In this document: positions 56,319 to 64,000 of the stretch, one piece after another | Layout of the letters: every line of letters begins with the position of its first letter | Position numbering within the stretch: position 1 is the stretch's first letter | Assembly (NCBI GenBank): GCA_025359785.1 | Contig: JANYET010000025.1 | Span: 38,983 to 102,982 of the forward strand | Length of the DNA stretch: 64,000 nucleotides | Source: Alphaproteobacteria bacterium | GTDB lineage: Bacteria; Pseudomonadota; Alphaproteobacteria; Caulobacterales; Caulobacteraceae | Direction of reading: 5' to 3' | The notes under the pieces: model-generated | What the model saw: only the letters and a program-made list of their open reading frames with translations | Database searches by the model: none | Told to the model about the DNA's origin: nothing | Position numbers and translations under genes: made by a program

Positions 56319-56870
56319 ATGGTTGACGTTCAGGGTTGCGTCCTTGCTGTCGCGCGGGACGCCGAGCATCGGTTCTCGAAGGCGCCTCAGCCGAGCATCC
56401 GCCTGCTGGCCGGGCTGGGCGTCGAGGGCGACGCCCACTGCGGGGAAATGGTGAAGCACCGCTCCCGGGTGGCGCGCGATCCGACGCAGCCGAACCTGCG
56501 GCAGGTCCACCTGATCCACGCTGAGCTTATCGATGCGTTGCAGGCGGCGGGTTTCGCGGTCGAGGCCGCCACGATGGGCGAGAACATCACGACCCGCGGC
56601 CTGGCCCTGCTCGACCTGCCCAACGGCGCGTTGCTGAGGATCGGGCCGACGGCGGTCCTTGAAGTCACCGGCCTGCGCAACCCCTGCGTCCAGCTCGACA
56701 CCTACCAGACCGGCCTGACCCGCGCGCTGCTCGACAAGGCCGCCAACGGCGAACTGATCCGTAAGGCGGGCGTCATGGCGATCGTTTTGGCGAGCGGCGA
56801 CGTCGAGCCCGGAGACGCGATCCAGGTCGAGACGCCGTCGCCGCCCCACCGCCGGCTCGCGCCGGTCTGA
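56319..56870 (+). CDS. MOSC-domain protein
   Basis: A 183-aa MOSC (molybdenum cofactor sulfurase C-terminal) protein: ARDAEHRFSKAPQPSIRLLAGLGVEGDAHCGEMVKHRS, RQVHLIHAELIDAL, TMGENITTRGLALLDLP and RIGPTAVLEVTGLRNPCVQLD, with the conserved Cys. MOSC proteins bind or transfer sulfur at molybdenum cofactor; stand-alone ones act on N-hydroxylated compounds or unknown substrates. The ATG at 56319 is 31 bases after the DJ-1 stop, so co-transcription is likely. Confidence 0.9.
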   Translation: MVDVQGCVLAVARDAEHRFSKAPQPSIRLLAGLGVEGDAHCGEMVKHRSRVARDPTQPNLRQVHLIHAELIDALQAAGFAVEAATMGENITTRGLALLDLPNGALLRIGPTAVLEVTGLRNPCVQLDTYQTGLTRALLDKAANGELIRKAGVMAIVLASGDVEPGDAIQVETPSPPHRRLAPV

Positions 56871-56966
56871 CCCGTTGCGACGGTAAGGCGGCCGCCGTCC
56901 CAGGCGGCGCGGTCAAGACGGCCTCCATCTGCTAGGCTAGCGTCACGTGCTTTGGGGGAGGCGGCC

Positions 56967-57338
56967 ATGGGCCTGATCGTCGAACAGTTCAAATGGATCA
57001 TGCTGGTCGGTGGCCTGATCACGTTCAGCATGATTTCGGCCGCTTTCGCGCCGCGGCTGACCTTCCGGATGATGTTCGCCGAAGCGCCGGAAAGCCCGTT
57101 GGCCCTGCTGCTGGCGCGCAACTGGGGTGTCCTGATCGGCCTGACCGGCGTCATGCTGATCTGGGGCGCCTTTCATCCGGAGGCGCGGACCCTGGTCCTC
57201 CTGGTCGCTGGCGCGAGCAAGATCACCTTCATCGCCCTGGTGCTGAGCCATCCGCCCTTTCGAGCCAAGTCGCTCGTACCGGTCATGGTGGATGGTCTGT
57301 TGGTGGCGCTTTTCGCAGGCTATCTGCTGGCGCGCTAG
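56967..57338 (+). CDS. Small membrane protein, function unknown
   Basis: A 123-aa protein with about four membrane helices (WIMLVGGLITFSMISAAFA, LLLARNWGVLIGLTGVMLIWG, TLVLLVAGASKITFIALVL and VPVMVDGLLVALFAGYLLA). No named domain recognised. GGGGGAGGCGGCC lies before the ATG at 56967; a start five codons earlier is also possible. Confidence 0.75.
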   Translation: MGLIVEQFKWIMLVGGLITFSMISAAFAPRLTFRMMFAEAPESPLALLLARNWGVLIGLTGVMLIWGAFHPEARTLVLLVAGASKITFIALVLSHPPFRAKSLVPVMVDGLLVALFAGYLLAR

Positions 57339-57417
57339 CGTCAGCGGGGCTACGCGGGCTCGCCCCGGGGCTATCGCCTGGGCTATGCAAAGGACATGAG
57401 TCTGAGGGGGCCCATTC

Positions 57418-59034
57418 GTGAGCGCAGTAGAATTCACCGACCTTGAAAAGCGGATCACGCTGTGGGGCGTGGCCATCGTCTTCCTGCTGTCGGCTCTGGA
57501 CCAGACGATCGTCGCCACCGCCATGCCGCGGATCATCGCCGAGCTGAACGGTCTGGCGCTCTATTCCTGGGTGACCACGGCCTATCTGCTGTCGTCTACC
57601 GTGATGGTGCCGATCTGGGGCAAGCTGGGCGACCTCTATGGGCGCAAGCCCATCCTGCTGGCCGGCATCCTGATCTTCCTCGGCGGCTCCTGGCTCTCGG
57701 GCTTGTCCGGCGAGTTCGGCGACCTGCCGCTGATCGGCGGCGGCATGGTGCAGCTGATCGTCTTCCGCGCCATCCAGGGGATCGGCGGCGGCGCGCTGTT
57801 CACCACCGCCTTCGCGATCATCGGCGACCTCTATCCGCCGCGCGAGCGGGGCAAGATCGGCGGCATGTTCGGCGCCGTGTTCGGCCTGTCCAGCACGGTC
57901 GGCCCGCTGATCGGCGGCTACTTCACCGACCATGGCACGGTCAGCCTCGCGGGCCACGTGATCGCCGGCTGGCGCTGGGTCTTCTATCTGAACCTGCCGC
58001 TCTCCATCCTGTCGCTGTTCATGATCCTGGTGAAGATGCCGAAGATGTCCCATCAGGCGAAGGGCAAGATCGACTTCGTCGGCGCGGCCCTGATCATCGC
58101 CACGGTGGTGCCGCTGCTGCTGGCGCTCACGTTCGGCGGTCACCAGTACGCCTGGACATCACCCACCGAGATCGGCCTCTTCGCTGGCTCCGCCGCGGGC
58201 CTGGCGCTCTACATCCTGGCCGAGCGTTTCGCGTCCGATCCGATCCTGCCGCTGGAGCTGTTCAAGAACCGGGTTTTCACCACGGCCAACCTGGCGGGCT
58301 TCCTGGTCTCCATGTCGTTCATGAGCACGGTCGCCTTCCTGCCGCTGTTCCAGCAGCTCGGTCAGGGCGTGGCGGCGACCACCAGCGGGCTGGCGCAACT
58401 GCCGCTGATGCTGGGCCTGTTCGCGTCCTCGATCCTCTGTGGCCGGTTGGTCAGCAAGACCGGCAAATATAAGGCCTTCATGATCGGCGGGGTCGTGGTG
58501 ACCTTCGTCGGCATCTGGCTGCTCAGCCGCATGCATGCCGAGACCACCCGCCTCGACCTCGCCTGGCGGATGCTGGTGCTGGGCATCGGCCTGGGCCCTG
58601 GTCAGAGCCTGTTCTCCATCGCCGTCCAGAACGCCATGCCGATCCAACAGCTGGGCGTGGTCACCTCCTCCAGTCAGTTCTTCCGCCAGATCGGTTCGAC
58701 CATGGGCGTGGCGATCTTCGGGACCGTCCTGACCGCGCACCTCAACACCGGGCTGGGCAAGATCATGCCCGGCGTCGATGTCGGCAAACTTCGGGCCATG
58801 GGCGGGATGACGCACGAGGGCGCGGCGCCGATGCTGCCGCCGTTCATCCGCGACATCATCTCCGACGCCATCACCAACGTCTTCGCGCTCGGGCTCTGGG
58901 TGGTGGCCGCGGCCCTGCTGGTGACCCTGCTGGTGCCGGTCTTGCCCATGCGCGACATGGGCTTGATGGGCGCGCAGGCCTCGCCGAAGGAGAAGGACCC
59001 CGACACGGTCATCCCGGCCGAGGCGCACCTTTAG
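57418..59034 (+). CDS. MFS multidrug exporter, DHA2 (EmrB/QacA) type
   Basis: A 538-aa inner-membrane transporter with 14 predicted helices. Motif C-like LSALDQTIVATAMPRI in helix 1, motif A GKLGDLYGRKPILLAGI, GIGGGALFTTAFAIIGDLYPPRERGKIGG, and VGPLIGGYFTDH are characteristic of DHA2 drug:H+ antiporters. Export of toxic compounds is likely; the substrate is unknown. The GTG at 57418 follows GAGGGGG. Convergent with the aldehyde dehydrogenase gene at 10 bases. Confidence 0.92.
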   Translation: MSAVEFTDLEKRITLWGVAIVFLLSALDQTIVATAMPRIIAELNGLALYSWVTTAYLLSSTVMVPIWGKLGDLYGRKPILLAGILIFLGGSWLSGLSGEFGDLPLIGGGMVQLIVFRAIQGIGGGALFTTAFAIIGDLYPPRERGKIGGMFGAVFGLSSTVGPLIGGYFTDHGTVSLAGHVIAGWRWVFYLNLPLSILSLFMILVKMPKMSHQAKGKIDFVGAALIIATVVPLLLALTFGGHQYAWTSPTEIGLFAGSAAGLALYILAERFASDPILPLELFKNRVFTTANLAGFLVSMSFMSTVAFLPLFQQLGQGVAATTSGLAQLPLMLGLFASSILCGRLVSKTGKYKAFMIGGVVVTFVGIWLLSRMHAETTRLDLAWRMLVLGIGLGPGQSLFSIAVQNAMPIQQLGVVTSSSQFFRQIGSTMGVAIFGTVLTAHLNTGLGKIMPGVDVGKLRAMGGMTHEGAAPMLPPFIRDIISDAITNVFALGLWVVAAALLVTLLVPVLPMRDMGLMGAQASPKEKDPDTVIPAEAHL

Positions 59035-59044
59035 GGTTGGCGTC

Positions 59045-60502
59045 TCAAGGCTTCATCTGTCCGGCCAGGAACTTCTTCACGCCCTCGCCATAGGGCGGGC
59101 GCAGCGCCTTCATCGGCCCCAGGTCGTTCTTGAGCTGGCGGTAGATCGACTTGCGGTGGCTGAATTCGCGGAAGCCATCGACGCCGTGATAGCTGCCCAT
59201 GCCCGACGGCCCGACCCCGCCGAACGGTAGGTCCTCCATGGCCACGTGGAAGATCACGTCATTGACCGTGACGCCGCCCGAGGTGGTCTGGGTCAGCACC
59301 TTCTGTTCTTCGGCCGCGTCCGCGCCGAAGTAGTAGAGCCCCAGCGGCCGGTCGTGGGCGTTCACATAGGCGATCGCCTCGTCCACAGTCTGGTAGGTCA
59401 TCACCGGCAGCACGGGCCCGAAGATCTCCTCCTGCATGACCTTCATCTCCTCGGTGGGATTGAGGATCAGGGTCGGCGGGATCTTGCGGTGCTGCTGCTG
59501 GCTGAAATCCTCACCGGCCGGGTTGATCTCAATGATCTCGGCGCCCTTGGCCCGCGCGTCGTCCACGTAGCCCTTGATACGCTCGTAGTGCCGCTCGGCG
59601 ATCACGGCGGTGTAGTCGGGGTTGTCCTTGATGGTCGGGAACATGGCGGTGACGGCGGACGTGGCCTCCTTGACGAAGGTCGCGAGCTGGTCGGCCGGCG
59701 CCATGACGTAGTCGGGGGCCAGGCAGATCTGCCCGGCGTTCAGGGTCTTGCCAGCCATGATCCGCGCGGCGCTGGTGGCATAGTCCGCCGACTTGCCGAG
59801 GATCACCGGGCTCTTGCCGCCGAGCTCCAGGGTGACCGGCACGAGGTTGGCCGCGGCCGCCTTCATCACGTGGCGTGCGATCGAGGTCGCGCCGGTGAAC
59901 ACCAGATGGTCGAAAGCCAGGTCCGAGAAGGCCTGGCCGATCTCCGGCCCGCCCGGGAAGACCGCGATCTCGTCCTCACTGAAGGCGTCGGCGAACATCC
60001 GGGCCATCAGGTCCGAGGTGGCTGGGGTGAACTCCGAGGGCTTGATCATCGCCCGGTTGCCGGCCGCCAGCACGCCGGCCAGCGGCGCGAAGGTCAGGTT
60101 CACCGGGAAGTTCCAGGGGCTGATGATGCCTACGACCCCCTTCGGCTGGAAGCGCACCTCGGCCTTGGCGCCGAGCAGGCCGAGGATGGCCGGAGACGTC
60201 TTGCGCTTCTCCGGCTTCATCCAGGTCTTCAGATGCGCCTTGGCGTGCTTCAGCGGGCCCAGCGAGGCGCCCAGGTCGGTGATGCCGCTGACCGCCGGCG
60301 CCCGGGCCCCGAAGTCCTGGGTCAGAGCTTTGACGACCGCGTCCTCGTACTTGATCAGGATACCTATGGCCCGGTCGAGGCGGCCAATCCGCGTCTCAAG
60401 GCTGGGTGCGCCGTCCGCGATATTGGCGGCCTTCTGGCGGCGCAGCACCTCGGCCATCCGCGCGACGTCGCCCACGGCTTCGATCCTGGTCTCTAAGCCC
60501 AT
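59045..60502 (-). CDS. Aldehyde dehydrogenase, coniferyl-aldehyde type
   Basis: A 485-aa NAD(P)+ aldehyde dehydrogenase. GVVGIISPWNFPVNLTFAPLAGVLAAGN, the catalytic Glu in VTLELGGKSPVIL, catalytic Cys in NAGQICLAPDYV and the C-terminal YHGVDGFREFSHRKSIYRQ identify the class 3-like/coniferyl aldehyde dehydrogenase group. It would oxidise aromatic or long-chain aldehydes to acids. GAGGGAGCC precedes the ATG at 60502. It is 83 bases from nadC on the same strand and could be read with the nad genes. Confidence 0.9.
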   Translation of the reverse strand: MGLETRIEAVGDVARMAEVLRRQKAANIADGAPSLETRIGRLDRAIGILIKYEDAVVKALTQDFGARAPAVSGITDLGASLGPLKHAKAHLKTWMKPEKRKTSPAILGLLGAKAEVRFQPKGVVGIISPWNFPVNLTFAPLAGVLAAGNRAMIKPSEFTPATSDLMARMFADAFSEDEIAVFPGGPEIGQAFSDLAFDHLVFTGATSIARHVMKAAAANLVPVTLELGGKSPVILGKSADYATSAARIMAGKTLNAGQICLAPDYVMAPADQLATFVKEATSAVTAMFPTIKDNPDYTAVIAERHYERIKGYVDDARAKGAEIIEINPAGEDFSQQQHRKIPPTLILNPTEEMKVMQEEIFGPVLPVMTYQTVDEAIAYVNAHDRPLGLYYFGADAAEEQKVLTQTTSGGVTVNDVIFHVAMEDLPFGGVGPSGMGSYHGVDGFREFSHRKSIYRQLKNDLGPMKALRPPYGEGVKKFLAGQMKP

Positions 60503-60585
60503 GTCAGTGGCTCCCTCTGGTTGCCGGCACGGTGAACCGACTGAGCGCCCGCGACAAGCGCGCCCCAGCGTCAACCCTGGTCGGA

Positions 60586-61427
<842 letters not shown>

Positions 61428-61431
<4 letters not shown>

Positions 61432-62954
61432 TCGGCGGCGTACTTCCAGGCGTTGGCGGGCAGGAGATCGGACCAGCGGACGAAGGTCCGCCGAGGGACG
61501 GCGTCGGTCTCGGGCGCGTCGGCGCGGAAGTGTCCGCCGCGGCTTTCGGTGCGGGCGAGCGCCGAGGTCGCCACCAGGCGCGCGACCGCCAGCGGCGCGG
61601 CGCGGCCGTGCTGGGCCTCCAGGCTGTCAATCACCTCCAGCAGCCGCAGCAGGCCGTCCGCGTCGCGCACGACGCCCGCGTCGCGGCTCATGGCGGTGCG
61701 CAGGGTCTGGATGGCGTCGTCGGGCAGGTCGGGGGCGACCAGGCGGACGATCCGCGCCGGCGCGGGGTCGGGCTCGTTCGCCGCCGCGCGGCCGGTTCGC
61801 GCGCCGAACACGGCCGCTTCGAGGAGCGAGTTGGAGGCCAGCCGGTTCGCGCCGTGCACGCCGGTCGAGGCGCATTCGCCGGCGGCGTAGAGGCCGGGCA
61901 GGGACGTTGCTCCGTCCGCATCCGTGGCGATGCCGCCCATATGGTAGTGGCAGGCCGGCGCGACCGGGATCGGCTGAACGCGCGGATCGACGCCCCCGGA
62001 CAGGCAGGCGGTGAAAACCGCCGGGAACTCTTCGGGGAAGTGCGGGCCGACCGCGCCCCGCGCATCGAGAAAGGCGCCGCGGCCCGCCTGGCGTTCGGCA
62101 TGTATGGCGCGGGCCACGACATCGCGCGGCGCCAGCTCCGCCTCGGGATGGTAGCGGGCCATGAAGCGCTGGCCGTCAGCGCCGACCAGCATCGCGCCTT
62201 CGCCCCGCAGCGCCTCTGTGGCGAGCGGCGCGGGATCGCGGCCGATATCGATGGCGGTCGGGTGGAACTGCACGAACTCCGGGTCGGCCACGACCGCGCC
62301 CGCCAGAGCCGCCAGGCCCAGGCCTTCACCTCTGAGCTCGGCCGGCGTCGTGGTGACGGCATAGAGCCCGCCGATGCCGCCAGTGGCGAGGATTGTCGCG
62401 GCCGCCGTGATCTCGATCAGCACGCCCTCACGCTCGGCGACCACACCGCGCACCCGGCCGCCAGCATCCTGCAGCAGGCCCCGTAACCGGTGGCCCGTCA
62501 GCACCGCGATATGGGGCGCGGCCAGGACGGCGGCCACGACGGCCTGCATGATCGCCACGCCAGCCTGATCGCCCTTCACCCGGGCCACGCGAGGCTGCGA
62601 GTGCGCCGCCTCCAGGCTCTGGGCGAAGCCGCCGTCCGCCGCGCGGTCGAAGGGCGCGCCCAGGGCGGCGAGCGCGCGAACCGCTCCAGGGCCTTCCTCG
62701 GTCAGCAGGCGCGCCATGACCGGATCCACCAGGCCGGCGCCGGCCGCGACCGTATCGGCCGCGTGGGCGGCCGGGCTGTCGTCCTCGGCGAGCGCCGCCG
62801 CCATGCCGCCTTGCGCCCAGGCCGACGAGCAGCCCTGGCTCAAGGGCGCGTCGGTCAGCACCAGCACCTTGCGCGGCGCGGCGGCCAGCGCTGCGGAAAG
62901 GCCCGCGAGCCCCGCGCCCACTACCAGCACACCATGATGGGTGCGGCGGTTCAT
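61428..62954 (-). CDS. nadB: L-aspartate oxidase NadB
   Basis: Oxidises aspartate to iminoaspartate, which NadA condenses with dihydroxyacetone phosphate. The 508-aa flavoprotein has the FAD motif GVLVVGAGLAGLSAALAAA, SSAWAQGGMAAAL, ATGGIGGLYAVTT, FVQFHPTAID, HYHMGGIATD and GLYAAGECASTGVHGANRLASNSLLEA. The length is normal. Located between nadA (36-base gap) and nadC (overlap) in one operon. Confidence 0.96.
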
Positions 62955-62990
62955 CCTACTTCGCGCCCTTCAGGCGCTTCGAAGGACACA

Positions 62991-64000
62991 TCAGATCAGC
63001 TCCACATCGACGTGGTGGCGCGCCTTGACCAGATCATAGCGGGCCGGGACGGCGGGCGGCGGCAGGTCGATCATCCGCTGGACCGCCAGGCGCGCGCGTT
63101 CAGCGATCATCGGGTCGACGGTCACCTCATGGCGGCCATGCAGCAGGGCGTCGTAGATGGTCTCCAGGCTGATCCGCTGCATGTGCGGGCACAGCACGCA
63201 GGGCCGCACGAACTCGGTGTCCGGGGCGTCGGCGGCCACGTTGTCGGCCATGGAGCATTCGGTGATCAGCACCACCCGCTTCGGTTTGCGGGTCATGACA
63301 TAGTCGTTCATCGCCTGGGTCGAGCCGGCGAAGTCCGCGACTTCCAGCACCTCGGCCGGACATTCCGGGTGCGCCAGGACCTCGGCGTCGGGATAGGCCT
63401 CGCGAATTTCCAGGATGTCGGCGGCGGTGAAGCGTTCGTGCACCTCGCAGCGCCCCTGCCAGGCGATGATCCTGATGTCGGTCTGCCGCGCCACGTTGCG
63501 GGCCAGGAACTCGTCTGGCAGCAGGATGACGCGGTCTACGCCCCATTCGGCGGCGATGGCCTCGACCACCTGGACGGCGTTGGCGCTGGTGCAGCAGATG
63601 TCGGTCTCGGCCTTCACCGCCGCCGTGGTGTTGACGTAGGTGACGATGGGCAGGCCCGGATAGCGCTGCTTGATCAGGCGCACGTCGGCCGCCGTGATTG
63701 ACGCCGCCAGCGAACAGCCGGCCTCCAGGCTGGGTATCAACACCGTCTTTTCCGGCGACAGGACCTTGGAGGTTTCCGCCATGAAATGGACGCCGGCCTG
63801 CACGATCATCCGCGCCGTGCTCCGCGCCGCTTCCCGCGCGAGACCCAGGCTGTCGCCGACATAGTCGCCGACCCCGTGAAAAATCTCCGGAGTCATGTAG
63901 TTATGGGCGAGGATTACGGCGTTCTTCTCGGCCTTGAGCCGATTGATCTCCGCGATCAACGGCGCCTGAAGCCGCCATTCCAGGGGAGTGAGATGACCGC
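62991..64000 (-). CDS. nadA: Quinolinate synthase NadA (5' end beyond the window)
   Basis: Iron-sulfur enzyme that makes quinolinate. Visible motifs: [97 protein letters not shown] and [11 protein letters not shown], with the cluster-ligating cysteines. The frame does not stop at the TTG at 63959 but stays open to the edge, reading [19 protein letters not shown], which resembles the N-terminal extension of Caulobacter NadA. The true start therefore lies right of base 64000. First gene of the nadA-nadB-nadC unit. Confidence 0.95.
   Translation of the reverse strand, partial: GHLTPLEWRLQAPLIAEINRLKAEKNAVILAHNYMTPEIFHGVGDYVGDSLGLAREAARSTARMIVQAGVHFMAETSKVLSPEKTVLIPSLEAGCSLAASITAADVRLIKQRYPGLPIVTYVNTTAAVKAETDICCTSANAVQVVEAIAAEWGVDRVILLPDEFLARNVARQTDIRIIAWQGRCEVHERFTAADILEIREAYPDAEVLAHPECPAEVLEVADFAGSTQAMNDYVMTRKPKRVVLITECSMADNVAADAPDTEFVRPCVLCPHMQRISLETIYDALLHGRHEVTVDPMIAERARLAVQRMIDLPPPAVPARYDLVKARHHVDVELI

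Overview
This 64 kb window is high-GC, tightly packed bacterial chromosome. The content points to an alphaproteobacterium of the Caulobacterales (Phenylobacterium or Caulobacter type). The reasons are: a SciP (DUF1153) gene beside flagellar hook genes; sigma-54 promoter motifs in the fliK/flgK divergent region; GTTC-N7-GTTC (alphaproteobacterial LexA) boxes; three PEPxxWA-CTERM exported proteins; and an ArgJ, NadA and ClpB of the type found in that order. No rRNA or tRNA gene, CRISPR array, prophage or complete insertion sequence was seen.

Layout. 1-7.5 kb: argJ, a ParDE toxin-antitoxin pair lying between argJ and a second, diverged copy of the argJ 3' end, then an S9 peptidase, a DEAD-box helicase, a serine beta-lactamase-like hydrolase and mutT. 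7.6-11.3 kb: a small protein, an NDUFAF5/BioC-like methyltransferase and comF sharing overlapping start codons, glutaredoxin, a nitrilase-family amidase and DUF1178. 11.3-14.1 kb: an accessory patch of small exported or membrane proteins, hairpin repeats and a decayed gene duplicate. 14.1-24 kb: the first of two LexA-box paralogues, an M20 peptidase, clpB, DUF3667, arfB, a possible attenuated leader upstream of ilvC, and rsgA. 24-34 kb: small acetyltransferases, a sterol-desaturase-like protein, two PEPxxWA-CTERM proteins, trmN6, a polyprenyl diphosphate synthase, a CcdAB module with a frameshifted antitoxin, fumC, ybjQ, a RusA-like nuclease and DUF2007. 34-41.7 kb: the hook cluster sciP, flgE, flgD and fliK on the minus strand, and flgK and flgL on the plus strand, diverging from a region with two opposed sigma-54 motifs. 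41.8-51.6 kb: mnmA, a SOUL heme protein, thiolase, DUF3617, the second LexA-box paralogue, uvrB and an alpha/beta hydrolase. 51.6-64 kb: an autoregulated PadR/HAAS-type pair, a SleB-type hydrolase, a divergent GlxA regulator/DJ-1 pair, a MOSC protein, an MFS exporter, an aldehyde dehydrogenase of the coniferyl type, and the de novo NAD operon nadA-nadB-nadC, with nadA running off the right edge.

How parts work together. FliK, FlgD and FlgE build and measure the hook; FlgK and FlgL cap it; SciP is the CtrA antagonist that in Caulobacter turns off part of the same regulon late in the cell cycle. NadA, NadB and NadC make nicotinate mononucleotide from aspartate. ArgJ and IlvC serve arginine and branched-chain amino-acid synthesis.

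The most unusual items are: a pair of about 80%-identical unknown proteins, 32 kb apart, that carry an identical LexA box at identical spacing from a TTGACT element and an ATG that directly abuts the box (possible leaderless SOS genes); a plus-strand leader peptide plus intrinsic terminator upstream of ilvC with no other plus-strand gene to terminate; the argJ 3'-end duplication around ParDE; and the frameshifted CcdA beside an intact-looking CcdB.
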